64,000 bases of DNA from Cyanobium sp. ATX 6F1 (GTDB lineage: Bacteria > Cyanobacteriota > Cyanobacteriia > PCC-6307 > Cyanobiaceae). The position numbers and the translations under genes were made by a program. Shown piece after piece: positions 7,646-16,888 of this stretch. The stretch covers positions 1 through 64,000 of the forward strand of contig NZ_JAGQCS010000002.1 in assembly GCF_024346315.1 (NCBI RefSeq), in the 5' to 3' direction. How positions within the stretch are numbered: the stretch's first letter is position 1; every line of letters begins with the position of its first letter. Under the pieces are notes generated by a model that was given only the letters and a program-made list of their open reading frames with translations, was not told where the DNA came from and ran no database searches.

Positions 7646-8662
7646 ATGGGCACCTTGCTGGCCGGCGACATCGGCGGCACCAAGACACTGCTGGCCCTCT
7701 ACAGCAGCGGTCCGGGCGGGCTCGTGCAATCCCATGCCCAGCGCTACTCCTCCGCCGACTGGGACGACTTCGCCGCTCTGCTGAACCACTTCCTGGGCGA
7801 AGCGGAACAGCGGCACCCTGACCTGGGCCGACCCCGGGTGGCCTGTCTGGCCATCGCCGGCCCCGTGCAGGCCGGGAGGGTGAAGCTGACCAACCTGCCC
7901 TGGGACCTGGAGGAAACGGCCCTGGCCAGCAGCACGGGCCTCGAGCGGCTGGAACTGGTGAACGATTTCGCCGTGCTCATCTACGGGCTGCCCCATCTGG
8001 AGACCCACCAGCAGGCCGACCTGAGGGTGGGTCAGGCGGTGTTGGGGGCGCCGGTGGCCATCCTCGGCGCGGGAACCGGTCTGGGGGTGGCGATCGGAGC
8101 CCAGGGCCCCGGCGGACTGATTGCCCTGGCCAGCGAGGCGGGCCACGCCGACTTCGCCGCCCGCACACCCCAGGAATGGGATCTGAAGCAGTGGCTGCAG
8201 GCCGATCTCGGCCTTGAGAGGCTCTCGATTGAGCGCATCGTCAGTGGCACCGGCCTCGGCCATGTGTTCCGCTGGTTTGTGGCCACAGGGCAGCTCCAGG
8301 GCCGCCATCCCCTGGCTCCCACCGATCCCGACCTCCAACCCGCCGATCTGCCGGCGGCGGTGGCGGCCGCCGCCGGCCATGGTGATCCCCTCGCCGGCGC
8401 CGCCTTGGAGCTCTGGTTGGGGGCCTACGGAGCAGTGGCCGGTGATCTGGCCCTGCAGAGCCTCTGCCGAGGCGGCCTCTGGCTGGGGGGCGGCACCGCC
8501 GGCAAATTGCTGAGCCAGCTGCGTTCAGCGGCCTTCTTTGCGCCCTTTCAGGCCAAGGGCCGTCTGGGCACGGTGTTGGAGGCGATCCCCGTCAAGGCCC
8601 TGATCGATTCGGAGGCAGGGCTGTTCAGCGCCGCCTGCCGGGCGCGAGCACTGCTGGGGTGA
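7646..8662 (+). CDS. glk: Glucokinase (Glk family)
   Basis: This 338-residue ATP-dependent glucokinase phosphorylates glucose to glucose-6-phosphate in the cytoplasm. Evidence is the phosphate-1 motif GDIGGTKT (7-14), LVNDFAV with the catalytic Asp near 110, the phosphate-2 motif GAGTGLGVAIG near 139-149, and EAGHADFAARTPQE, which matches the glucose-binding region of the Glk (E. coli type) family. It starts 7 bases after thrS and is likely co-transcribed. The window carries a second, unrelated ROK-type sugar kinase at 15956-16888, so the two may differ in substrate or regulation. Confidence 0.93.
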   Translation: MGTLLAGDIGGTKTLLALYSSGPGGLVQSHAQRYSSADWDDFAALLNHFLGEAEQRHPDLGRPRVACLAIAGPVQAGRVKLTNLPWDLEETALASSTGLERLELVNDFAVLIYGLPHLETHQQADLRVGQAVLGAPVAILGAGTGLGVAIGAQGPGGLIALASEAGHADFAARTPQEWDLKQWLQADLGLERLSIERIVSGTGLGHVFRWFVATGQLQGRHPLAPTDPDLQPADLPAAVAAAAGHGDPLAGAALELWLGAYGAVAGDLALQSLCRGGLWLGGGTAGKLLSQLRSAAFFAPFQAKGRLGTVLEAIPVKALIDSEAGLFSAACRARALLG

Positions 8663-8726
8663 GCCGCTGGCGCACCCATGGGTTGGGCCCGGCGGGTGGG
8701 ACACTGTGCCGAACAGAACACAGGTC

Positions 8727-9677
8727 ATGACCCGGCCCCAGATCGGCCAGGGGGTTGTGGTGGATGTACCGGCCACCACCGCGAACCTCGGGCCCGGATT
8801 CGATTGTCTCGGCGCCGCCCTTGATCTCAACAACCACTTCGAGCTGCGCTGCATCGAAGGAGATGGTGAACACTTCGACCTGATCATCGAAGGCAGCGAA
8901 GGATCCCACCTCCGCGGCGGCCCTGACAACCTCGTCTACCGCTCAGCCCAGCGGGTCTGGAAGGAGGCGGGTGAAAAGCCCGTGGCGATCGAAGCACGGG
9001 TGCGCCTGGGGGTGCCACCGGCCCGGGGCCTGGGCAGCAGCGCCACGGCGATCGTGGCCGGCCTGATGGGCGCCAATGCCCTGGTGGGGGAACCCTTGAG
9101 CAAGGAAAAGCTGCTGGAGCTGGCGATCGACATCGAGGGCCACCCGGACAACGTGGTGCCCTCCCTGCTCGGGGGCCTGTGCATGACCGCCAAGGCCGCT
9201 TCGCACCGCTGGCGGGTGGTGCGCTGCGAGTGGTCGGAGCAGGTGATCGCGGTGGTGGCCATCCCCACGATCCGGCTCTCCACCAGCGAGGCCCGGCGGG
9301 TGATGCCCAAGCTGATCACAGTCGCCGATGCGGTCACCAATCTGGGGTCGCTCACGCTGCTTCTCCAGGGCCTGCGCACGGGCAACGGCGACCTGATCGC
9401 CGACGGCATGCACGACAAGCTGCACGAGCCCTACCGCTGGGGATTGATCCAGGGGGGCCGCCAGGTGCGCGAGGCGGCGATCAAGGCCGGGGCCTGGGGC
9501 TGTGTGATCAGCGGCGCCGGCCCCAGTCTTCTGGCCCTGGCCCCCCGCAGCAGCGCCGAGAGTGTCAGCCGGGCCATGGTGCGGACCTGGGAGAGCGAAG
9601 GCGTGGCGTCGCGGGGCTCGGTGCTGGCGTTGCAGCAGGAGGGAAGCCGCTGGCACAACCTCCCCGATCGCCCCTGA
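8727..9677 (+). CDS. thrB: Homoserine kinase
   Basis: This 316-residue GHMP kinase makes O-phosphohomoserine, the precursor of threonine. The N-terminal VDVPATTANLGPGFDCLG (about 12-29) is the homoserine-kinase form of GHMP motif 1, and the ATP-binding loop is PPARGLGSSATA (97-108). Near the C terminus, GAWGCVISGAGPSLLAL is GHMP motif 3. I take the ATG at 8727; an in-frame GTG at 8706 would add seven residues that do not match the family. It lies 64 bases downstream of glk and two genes after thrS, on the same strand. Confidence 0.96.
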   Translation: MTRPQIGQGVVVDVPATTANLGPGFDCLGAALDLNNHFELRCIEGDGEHFDLIIEGSEGSHLRGGPDNLVYRSAQRVWKEAGEKPVAIEARVRLGVPPARGLGSSATAIVAGLMGANALVGEPLSKEKLLELAIDIEGHPDNVVPSLLGGLCMTAKAASHRWRVVRCEWSEQVIAVVAIPTIRLSTSEARRVMPKLITVADAVTNLGSLTLLLQGLRTGNGDLIADGMHDKLHEPYRWGLIQGGRQVREAAIKAGAWGCVISGAGPSLLALAPRSSAESVSRAMVRTWESEGVASRGSVLALQQEGSRWHNLPDRP

Positions 9678-9768
9678 GCAGGTGTATCTGAGTACAACTA
9701 CCTAACTGATACATTCAGTGCCCAGTTGCCGGCCCACCCGGCTAAAACCAACCCTTCCGCAGCCCTGA

Positions 9769-11346
9769 ATGGACGCCAATCTGCCCCTGTCGGCCGCGTC
9801 CAGCCTCTCTGGAGAAGCGTTTCCCTGGCTCAGCCTGATTGCCCTGCTGCCGGCGGCGGGTGCCCTGCTGATGCCCTTCCTGCCGGGCGATGGCACCGAC
9901 CCCCGCGGCCCCCGCACCCTTGCCCTGGGGGTGCTGCTGGCCGATCTGCTGCTGATGCTGTGGGTCTTCAGCCAGCAGTTCGACGGCGCTCTCAGCGGCC
10001 TGCAACTGGTGGAACGGGTGCCCTGGGTGCCCCTGCTGGGCCTGGAATGGTCCCTGGCGGCCGATGGACTTTCCACTCCTCTGGTGGTCCTCAGTGGTCT
10101 GGTCACCCTGCTGGCCGTGGCCGCCAGTTGGAACATCAACCGCAAGACCCAGCTCTACTTCGGTCTGCTCTTGCTCCAGGCCTCAGCGCAGTCGCTGGTG
10201 TTCCTCTCCCAGGACTTTCTGCTCTTTTTCCTGGCCTGGGAACTGGAGTTGGTGCCGGTGTACCTGCTGATCGCCATCTGGGGCGGCCAGGCGCGCCAGT
10301 ACGCCGCCACCAAATTCATCCTCTACACGGCCACGGCATCACTGCTGATCCTGATCAGCGGCCTGGCCCTCGCCCTGGGCGGAGACAGCTACACCCTCAA
10401 CATGCAGGAGCTCAGCCAGCGCTCCTACGCCGGCAGTTTCGGCCTTCTCTGTTATCTGGGATTCCTGGTGGGCTTCGGTGTGAAACTGCCGATCTTCCCC
10501 CTGCACACCTGGCTGCCCGATGCCCACGGTGAGGCCAATGCGCCGGTGTCGATGTTGCTGGCCGGGGTGCTGCTGAAGATGGGCGGCTATGCCCTGCTGC
10601 GCTTCAACGTGCAGATGCTGCCCGACGCCCACCTGCAACTGGCGCCGGCCCTGATCGTGCTGGGGATCGTCAACATCGTCTACGGGGCCCTCAACGCCTT
10701 CGCCCAGGACAACGTCAAACGAAGGATCGCCTGCAGTTCGGTGAGCCACATGGGCTTCGTGCTGCTCGGGATCGGAGCGGTGGACAGCCTCGGGATGAGT
10801 GGAGCGATGCTGCAGATGATCAGCCACGGACTGATCGCCGCCGCGATGTTCTTCGTGACCGGGGTCTTCTACGAGCGCACCAAGACCCTCTCGATTCCCA
10901 ACATGGGCGGCCTGGCCAAGGTGCTGCCGATCACCTTCGCCTTCTTCCTGACCAGTTCCCTGGCCTCCCTGGCGCTGCCGGGCATGAGTGGGTTCATCAG
11001 TGAAATCACGGTGTTCCTGGGCATCACCAGCAACGCCGATTTCACCACCGGATTCCGTGTGATCACCGTTCTGTTGGCGGCGATCGGCCTGGTGCTCACC
11101 CCGATCTATCTGCTCTCGATGTGCCGGCGGGTGTTCTTCGGCCCCAGGATTCCTGCCCTGGCGGTGGTCGGTGACATGAGGCCCCGGGAACTGGTGATCG
11201 GCCTGAGCCTGCTGGTGCCCACCCTGGTGATCGGCTTCTGGCCCCGGGTGGCGATCGACATCTACGAGGCCACCACCACGGCCCTCTCCTGGGAGCTGGC
11301 CAACCACGCCCAGATCGCCCTCGGCCGGATCTCCACCCTGGGCTGA
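9769..11346 (+). CDS. ndhD: NDH-1 subunit 4 (NdhD)
   Basis: This is a 525-residue antiporter-like membrane subunit of the cyanobacterial NDH-1 complex, which takes electrons from ferredoxin to plastoquinone and pumps protons during respiration and cyclic electron flow. About fourteen hydrophobic segments are visible. Family motifs include [12 protein letters not shown] (conserved helix-5 glutamate), [22 protein letters not shown] (conserved Lys and His), [21 protein letters not shown], and [10 protein letters not shown]. It looks like the NdhD1/D2 respiratory type rather than the CO2-uptake NdhD3/D4 type, but this is a judgement by eye. The 91-base gap upstream has an AT-richer stretch (9680-9720) that may hold its promoter. 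Confidence 0.96.
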   Translation: MDANLPLSAASSLSGEAFPWLSLIALLPAAGALLMPFLPGDGTDPRGPRTLALGVLLADLLLMLWVFSQQFDGALSGLQLVERVPWVPLLGLEWSLAADGLSTPLVVLSGLVTLLAVAASWNINRKTQLYFGLLLLQASAQSLVFLSQDFLLFFLAWELELVPVYLLIAIWGGQARQYAATKFILYTATASLLILISGLALALGGDSYTLNMQELSQRSYAGSFGLLCYLGFLVGFGVKLPIFPLHTWLPDAHGEANAPVSMLLAGVLLKMGGYALLRFNVQMLPDAHLQLAPALIVLGIVNIVYGALNAFAQDNVKRRIACSSVSHMGFVLLGIGAVDSLGMSGAMLQMISHGLIAAAMFFVTGVFYERTKTLSIPNMGGLAKVLPITFAFFLTSSLASLALPGMSGFISEITVFLGITSNADFTTGFRVITVLLAAIGLVLTPIYLLSMCRRVFFGPRIPALAVVGDMRPRELVIGLSLLVPTLVIGFWPRVAIDIYEATTTALSWELANHAQIALGRISTLG

Positions 11347-11420
11347 ACCGCATCGGGCGTTGAAGCTCCGCTGAAATGGAGTGAATCCGGTCGTTGCTTC
11401 CCCGGCACCCGACCAGCCCG

Positions 11421-13598
11421 ATGCTTGCAGCGATGACATCCCGTTCCGAAGTCCCCATTCCCGGCGCCGCCTCTGGGGCGACCACTGCCCCGTTGCTGAA
11501 AAGCCACGGACTTCCCGACTTCAGTGCCATCACCGCCACCCAGGTGAATGAGGGCATTCCCCTGCTGCTGGAGGCTCTTGAAGCCGATCTCACCGCCCTG
11601 GAGGAGAGCCTCGACACCCGGATGGAGGGCCAGGAGCCCCTGGATTGGCACGACGTGTTCGATCCACTCCATCGCATCGGTGAACGGCTGCGCTGGAGCT
11701 GGGGGGTCGTCAGCCACCTCAATGGGGTCTGCAACTCCAGCGAACTGCGGGACGCGCACCAGCGCCAGCAGCCGGCTGTGGTGCGCTTCGGCAACCGTCT
11801 GGGCCAGAGCCGGGCCATCTACCTGGCCCTGGCGCTGCTCAAACTTCAAGACAGCGAAGAACCCCTCGATGGCACCCGGCGTCGCATCCTGGAGGCGGAA
11901 CTGCGGGACATGCGCCTGCGCGGCGTGGGGCTCAAGGGCGAAGAGCAGGAGGCGTTCAATGCGGCCAACCAGGAGCTGGCGGAACTCTCCACCCGCTTCG
12001 GCAATCAGCTGCTGGATGCCACCAACGGCTGGTCGCTCACCCTGCGCACCCCTGAGGAGGTGGAGGGCCTGCCCGCCAGCCTTCTGGAGCTGCTGGCCCA
12101 GGCCGCCCGCGAGGCCGGTGGCACCGCTGGAGACGGCAGCGAGGCCACGGCCGAGGCCGGCCCCTGGCGCCTCGGGCTGGACTTCCCACGCTTCGGTCCT
12201 TTTCTCAAATACAGCCGCCGGCGCGACCTGCGCGAGCAGGCCTACAAGGCCCATGTGAGCCGGGCCGCCAGCGGCGAGCACGACAACAGCCCCGTGCTCG
12301 AGCGAATTCTGGAGCTGCGTCAACTCCAGGCCCAGCGCCTGGGTTACGCCAACTGGGCCGAAGTAAGCCTGGCCTCGAAGATGGCCGACTCGGAGGCGTC
12401 CGTGGAGGCGCTACTGGAACAGCTGCGGGTCGCGGCCCTGCCGGTGGCCACGGTTGAGCTCAAGGCCCTCGCAGACCTGGCGGCCGCCGAAGGTGCGCCG
12501 GAGGCCAGCGATCTCAAGCCCTGGGATGTGAGCCACTGGGCCGAGAGGCTGCGTCAGCGCAGCTTCGATCTCGACAGCGAAGCGCTGCGGCCCTGGTTCC
12601 CGCTGCCCCGGGTGCTCGATGGGCTGTTTTCCCTCTGCGGCAGGCTGTTCGGCCTCCAGATCGAGGCCGCCGATGGCGAGGCCCCGATCTGGCATGGCGA
12701 TGTGCGCTACTTCCGGGTCAGCGATGCGGCCACGAACACGCCCCTGGCGGCCTTCTACCTGGATCCCTACAGCCGGCCCGGCAGCAAGCGGGGCGGCGCC
12801 TGGATGGACGATTGCCTGGGGCGCTCGCTCGCCCCGGATGGCACGCCGGTGCTGCCGGTGGCCTACCTGATCTGCAACCAGAGCCCGCCGGTGGGAGACA
12901 CCCCCAGCCTGATGACCTTCGAGGAGGTGGAGACCCTCTTCCACGAGTTCGGCCATGGGCTGCAGCACATGCTCACCACCGTCGAGCGGCCCCAGGCGGC
13001 GGGCATCAACAACGTGGAATGGGATGCGGTCGAGCTGCCCAGCCAGTTCATGGAGAACTGGTGCTACGACCGCGCCACCCTGCTGGGCATGGCCCGCCAT
13101 TGGCAAACGGGTGAGCCCCTGCCGGAAGACGTCTTCCGCAAGCTCAAGGCCGCCCGCACCTTCATGGGTGGTTGCGCCACCCTGCGCCAGGTGTTCTTTG
13201 CCCTCACCGACCTGCGGCTGCACAGCCAGTGGCAGAGCGGCAGCGGCCGCAGCCCCGAGGATCTGCGTCGCGAGATCGCCCTCAGCTCCACGGTGCTGCC
13301 GCTGATCCCGGAAGACGCCAGTCTCTGCTCCTTCGGCCACATCTTCGCCGGGGGCTATGCCGCCGGCTACTACTCCTACAAGTGGGCCGAGGTGCTCAGC
13401 GCCGATGCCTTCAGCGCTTTCGAGGAGCTGGGCCTGGAGAACGACGACCAGATGCGCGCCACCGGACGACGGTTCCGCGAGACGGTGCTCAGCCTCGGTG
13501 GCAGCCGCCATCCCTCGGAGGTCTTCGCCGATTTCAGGGGCCGTGAGCCCAACCCTGAGGCGCTGATCCGCCATTCGGGGCTGCTGGCGACCGCCTGA
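11421..13598 (+). CDS. prlC: M3 family metallopeptidase (oligopeptidase A type)
   Basis: This 725-residue cytoplasmic zinc oligopeptidase degrades short peptides. The zinc site HEFGH is at 508-512 within TLFHEFGHGLQHML, and the downstream family glutamate lies in EWDAVELPSQFMENW. The long N-terminal helical region and the C-terminal ASLCSFGHIFAGGYAAGYYSY segment (Tyr/His/Gly substrate loop) are typical of M3A. I choose the ATG at 11421; the frame can be extended to a TTG at 11394 and another ATG lies at 11433. It is 74 bases after ndhD and convergent with the lipase gene, with 33 bases between stops. Confidence 0.94.
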   Translation: MLAAMTSRSEVPIPGAASGATTAPLLKSHGLPDFSAITATQVNEGIPLLLEALEADLTALEESLDTRMEGQEPLDWHDVFDPLHRIGERLRWSWGVVSHLNGVCNSSELRDAHQRQQPAVVRFGNRLGQSRAIYLALALLKLQDSEEPLDGTRRRILEAELRDMRLRGVGLKGEEQEAFNAANQELAELSTRFGNQLLDATNGWSLTLRTPEEVEGLPASLLELLAQAAREAGGTAGDGSEATAEAGPWRLGLDFPRFGPFLKYSRRRDLREQAYKAHVSRAASGEHDNSPVLERILELRQLQAQRLGYANWAEVSLASKMADSEASVEALLEQLRVAALPVATVELKALADLAAAEGAPEASDLKPWDVSHWAERLRQRSFDLDSEALRPWFPLPRVLDGLFSLCGRLFGLQIEAADGEAPIWHGDVRYFRVSDAATNTPLAAFYLDPYSRPGSKRGGAWMDDCLGRSLAPDGTPVLPVAYLICNQSPPVGDTPSLMTFEEVETLFHEFGHGLQHMLTTVERPQAAGINNVEWDAVELPSQFMENWCYDRATLLGMARHWQTGEPLPEDVFRKLKAARTFMGGCATLRQVFFALTDLRLHSQWQSGSGRSPEDLRREIALSSTVLPLIPEDASLCSFGHIFAGGYAAGYYSYKWAEVLSADAFSAFEELGLENDDQMRATGRRFRETVLSLGGSRHPSEVFADFRGREPNPEALIRHSGLLATA

Positions 13599-13631
13599 CA
13601 CCTGTTCAGGGGCTTGACCAGGAGATCCTGC

Positions 13632-14246
13632 TCAGGGCTCCAGCAGGGCCCTGGTCAGGATCATCACGGCGGACTCCCCACGCACCAGGTTGCGGTGGTT
13701 CCAGATCGGCAGGGGATAGGCCTTGCCCACGGGCAACCGCGCCGAGCGACCCGGCACCACCATGTGATCCGTGACGCAGTAGTAGCTGCGGCAGTCGATG
13801 CCGGCGAGGGCCGAGGGATCGTCGCCGAGGCGGCGCATCAGCGGGCTGCCCAGCTTCAGATCGGCGATGCCGGCCATCAACCAGGTGGGGCAGAGCTGGG
13901 CCGTGAGGGTGCCCTGCTGGGGGCTGCCCACGCTGATGAAGCGACGGGTGCGGGAGGCCCCACCCAGCAGCTGGATCCAGCTGCGGGCAATCACTCCCCC
14001 CATCGAGAACCCCAGCAGGTCCACAGGCTGCTCGGCACCAAAGGCGGCTTCAATCGCCTGGCCAAGGGTCTCGGCCAGCTCCAGGATCGGGGTGGCCCCG
14101 AGCCGGTGGAGCAGGTGGGGCATCAACAGGGGATCCCTTCGACCATTGAGGCTTTCCACCAGCTGGCGGAAAAGTTGCGGCGAATCCCAGAGGCCGTGCA
14201 CCAGCACCAGCGGTGGAGCCGCCGATCCGGGCGCAGCAGGCTCCAT
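13632..14246 (-). CDS. Alpha/beta hydrolase (lipase-like)
   Basis: This 204-residue hydrolase has an oxyanion-hole segment LVLVHGLW (13-20), the nucleophile elbow GFSMGG (Ser81) and a late histidine in WNHRNLV, so the serine hydrolase triad seems present. The region around MGGVIARSW and SVGSPQQGT resembles triacylglycerol lipase/acyltransferase-type proteins. There is no signal peptide, so it is probably cytoplasmic. Its ATG at 14246 shares one base with the folB stop, which decides the start over an ORF extension to 14315. It is the last gene of the minus-strand run tamB-ROK-proA-folB-lipase. The substrate is unknown. Confidence 0.85.
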   Translation of the reverse strand: MEPAAPGSAAPPLVLVHGLWDSPQLFRQLVESLNGRRDPLLMPHLLHRLGATPILELAETLGQAIEAAFGAEQPVDLLGFSMGGVIARSWIQLLGGASRTRRFISVGSPQQGTLTAQLCPTWLMAGIADLKLGSPLMRRLGDDPSALAGIDCRSYYCVTDHMVVPGRSARLPVGKAYPLPIWNHRNLVRGESAVMILTRALLEP

Positions 14247-14629
14247 CAGCGCACCACCCGGCGGAAGCGCTCCACCGCCACCCTGCCATCGAAACCACTC
14301 ACCGGAGCGCGGCACTTGATCACCTGCACCCGCAGGGGCAGCGGGCCGTAGAGCCGCTCCAGCTCATCCAACGCCCGCTCAGCGAAGTGCTCCAGGGTGA
14401 GGCAGCGCAGAGCGGCCGCCAGGGCCTGGAGCGCCGCGATGGCCTGGGCGTAGTCGTAGCTGAGCGAAAGATCGTCGCTGCCGCCAGCGGCGGCCAGGTC
14501 CGCCCAGAGGCTGAACTCCAGCTCAAACCACTGACCCAGCTGCCGCTCGGCCTCCAGCACCCCCACATGGGCCCACAGCCGCAGACCACGAACGTGAATG
14601 GCATCCGGCTCCGGGCGCTCGGCGTTCAC
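14246..14629 (-). CDS. folB: Dihydroneopterin aldolase
   Basis: This 127-residue enzyme of folate synthesis converts dihydroneopterin to 6-hydroxymethyl-dihydropterin and glycolaldehyde. Family features are [19 protein letters not shown] near the N terminus (catalytic Glu in the GVLxxER pattern), LSYDYAQAI in the middle, [13 protein letters not shown], and [10 protein letters not shown], where a Lys close to the C terminus is the expected catalytic lysine. The start is a GTG overlapping the proA stop (GTGA), consistent with translational coupling. Length is normal for FolB. Confidence 0.9.
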   Translation of the reverse strand: MNAERPEPDAIHVRGLRLWAHVGVLEAERQLGQWFELEFSLWADLAAAGGSDDLSLSYDYAQAIAALQALAAALRCLTLEHFAERALDELERLYGPLPLRVQVIKCRAPVSGFDGRVAVERFRRVVR

Positions 14630-15930
14630 AGGGGCAGGGGCCGGTGGCTGTAGGAGCGGCCACCGCTCCCATAGTCAGCGGCAATCTGGCCGTGGCCCCT
14701 GAGCCGGTAGCGGTAGGTGACCAGGCCTTCGAGGCCCACGGGCCCCCGGGGCGGCAGGGTCTGGGTGCTGATGCCCACCTCGGCGCCGAAGCCGTAACGA
14801 AAGCCATCGGCAAAGCGGGTGGAGCAGTTGTGATAGACCCCGGCGCTGTCGACGCTGGCCAGAAAACGCTCGGCCCGCTCGGGGTCGCGGGTGCAGATGG
14901 CGTCGGTGTGGCGGGAGCCGTGGCAGGCGATGTGGGCCAGGGCCGCTTCCAGGCTGTCCACCACCTTCACCGCAAGGATGAGTTCACCGTATTCGCTGTC
15001 CCAGTCAGCGTCGGTCGCCGCCAGGGGCACACCGGCGGCCCTGGCTTCGTCGTCACCCCGCAGCTCCACCCCCGCGGCATGGAGGGCCTCGATGGCCACG
15101 GGAAGAAAGATGGCTGCGGCCTGCCGGTGCACCAGCAGGGTCTCGATCGCGTTGCAGGCCGCCGGGTAGTGGGTCTTGCTGTCCACGGCGATGCGCACCG
15201 CCGACGCCACGTCCACCTCCCGATCGACGTAGAGGTGACAGATGCCGTCGGCATGGCCCAGCACCGGGATGCGGGTGTGGTCCTGGATGAAACGCACCAG
15301 GGCATTGGAGCCCCGGGGGATGATCAGATCGACCAGGCCATCGAGCTTGAGCAGCCCGAGGCTCTCCTCCCTCGAGGTGAGCAGCTCGAGCACCTCCGGC
15401 GCCACGGCGCTGGCGGCCAGCCCCTTGCGCAGGGCGCCATGGATCGCCCGGCAACTGGCGTTGGCCTCGCGGCCCCCCTTGAGGATGGCGCCGTTGCCGG
15501 AGCGCACGGCCAACGAAGCGATCTGAATCACCGCATCGGGCCGGGCCTCGAAGATCACCCCCACCACCCCTAGGGGCACGGTGACCCGTTCCAGCTCCAG
15601 GCCGGTGTCGAGTTCAGTGTGCAGCTGGCGGCGCCCCACCGGATCGGCCAGCTCCGCCACCTGACGCACCCCTTCGATGGCGGTCGCAAGTTTGGGGCCA
15701 TCCAGCTTGAGGCGGGCCACCAGGGCGGGCACCAGCCCCTCGGCAGCGGCCGCCTCCAGGTCGCGGCGGTTGGCGGCCACGATCGCTTCGGCATCGGCCG
15801 CCAGGGCTTCCGCCATGGCCAGCACCGCCGTGCGGCGCTGCTGCCCATCAAGGCGCCCCAGCGCCATGGCGGAACGCCGCACGGCGGCGGCACGCTGCAG
15901 CAGTTCAGGGGTGGGATCCGGAACGCTCAA
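14626..15930 (-). CDS. proA: Gamma-glutamyl phosphate reductase
   Basis: This 434-residue NADPH-dependent enzyme of proline synthesis reduces gamma-glutamyl phosphate to glutamate semialdehyde. The catalytic cysteine is Cys259 in [14 protein letters not shown]. Other family marks are [35 protein letters not shown] and, near the C terminus, [18 protein letters not shown] followed by RGPVGLEGL. The frame is open to 16044, inside the ROK gene. I choose the TTG at 15930, which gives an N terminus [12 protein letters not shown] and leaves 25 bases after the ROK stop. It is coupled to folB downstream by a GTGA overlap. Confidence 0.95.
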   Translation of the reverse strand: MSVPDPTPELLQRAAAVRRSAMALGRLDGQQRRTAVLAMAEALAADAEAIVAANRRDLEAAAAEGLVPALVARLKLDGPKLATAIEGVRQVAELADPVGRRQLHTELDTGLELERVTVPLGVVGVIFEARPDAVIQIASLAVRSGNGAILKGGREANASCRAIHGALRKGLAASAVAPEVLELLTSREESLGLLKLDGLVDLIIPRGSNALVRFIQDHTRIPVLGHADGICHLYVDREVDVASAVRIAVDSKTHYPAACNAIETLLVHRQAAAIFLPVAIEALHAAGVELRGDDEARAAGVPLAATDADWDSEYGELILAVKVVDSLEAALAHIACHGSRHTDAICTRDPERAERFLASVDSAGVYHNCSTRFADGFRYGFGAEVGISTQTLPPRGPVGLEGLVTYRYRLRGHGQIAADYGSGGRSYSHRPLPL

Positions 15931-15955
15931 GGCCAGCCAGGTCGTGCGGCATGCA

Positions 15956-16888
15956 TCATCCCAAGCCACCGGGCCCGAAGCGCTCGAGCGCCAGCCAGGC
16001 GGCTCCCAGCCGGCCGGCGCCGTTGCCAAGGGCACAGGGCTCAAGGCGCAGACCCTCCCGGCTGACCGCCAGCACCCGTTGCTCCACCTCGGCCCACACC
16101 GCCGGCAGGAAATGGCGGCTGGCCCCGCTCAGGCCACCCCCCAGCAGCACCAGCTCCGGGGTGAGCACGTAAAGCAGGGAACTCAGGCCTATGCCCAGAA
16201 AGCGTCCGTAGCGGCGCCAGACCTCCAGGGCCTCAGGATCACCGGCTTCGGCGCGGCGATCGAGTTCCTCGGGATCCAGGGGGCTGAGGCGGCCCAGCCC
16301 AGCGATGCTGCAGAACTGCTCTAGGGAGCCCCGGTTGCCACTCCGGCAGGGGGGACCTTCGGGATCGACCCCGATCAGTCCAGGCTCGGCCGCCGCCCCG
16401 TTGGGACCGGTGAACAGCTTGCCCTCAATCAACACGCCACCGCCCACGCCCGTCCCGAGGGTGAGCAGCAACACGTTGGCCTCACCGCGGGCGGCACCCT
16501 GCCAGGCCTCCCCCAGCAGGGCGCAGTTCGCGTCATTGGCCAGGGTGACCCGCCGCCCCAGGCGGGGCTCCAGCCAGGCCGCCAGCGGCACCTCCCGCCA
16601 ACCTTCGAGATTGATCGCGATCCGCGACACCCGGCCGCCCCGGTCGGTGGGTCCCGGCAGGCCGATGCCCACCCAGGGGGCCAGACGATCGGGATCGAGC
16701 TGCTCCACCCCTGCGGCGATCGCCATGGACACGGCCCCGGGCATGGCCGGCTGGGGGGTGGGCAGCTCCAACTCCGCCACGGTCCGACCTGAGCCATCGA
16801 AACGGCCGAACTTGATCGCCGTTCCTCCGAGATCGACGCCGATCAGCTGGGGCAGGGGGCGGGGGATGGAAACCGGCAAGGGAGCCAC
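15956..16888 (-). CDS. ROK family sugar kinase without the usual zinc ligands
   Basis: This 310-residue kinase has the ROK phosphate loop [11 protein letters not shown] (18-28), [11 protein letters not shown] (117-127, with Asp119 as expected catalytic base) and [14 protein letters not shown] (144-157). Most ROK proteins bind structural zinc through a GH histidine and a CxCGxxGC loop. Here the first site reads EPGL (168-171) and the loop is [10 protein letters not shown] (181-190), so the His and two of three Cys are missing. It is probably glucokinase or a related hexose kinase, but the substrate cannot be read. GTG start at 16888 directly follows the tamB stop. A second, unrelated glucokinase is at 7646-8662. 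Confidence 0.85.
   Translation of the reverse strand: MAPLPVSIPRPLPQLIGVDLGGTAIKFGRFDGSGRTVAELELPTPQPAMPGAVSMAIAAGVEQLDPDRLAPWVGIGLPGPTDRGGRVSRIAINLEGWREVPLAAWLEPRLGRRVTLANDANCALLGEAWQGAARGEANVLLLTLGTGVGGGVLIEGKLFTGPNGAAAEPGLIGVDPEGPPCRSGNRGSLEQFCSIAGLGRLSPLDPEELDRRAEAGDPEALEVWRRYGRFLGIGLSSLLYVLTPELVLLGGGLSGASRHFLPAVWAEVEQRVLAVSREGLRLEPCALGNGAGRLGAAWLALERFGPGGLG

Noticed and set aside
5791-7683. 630-codon open frame antisense to thrS
   Set aside because: It is the complement of a clear thrS gene in a GC-rich genome, where antisense frames stay open because of codon bias. The product is low-complexity and has no domain.
10339-11439. 366-codon frame antisense to ndhD
   Set aside because: The product is His/Gln/Asp-rich, typical for the complement of a hydrophobic membrane protein gene.
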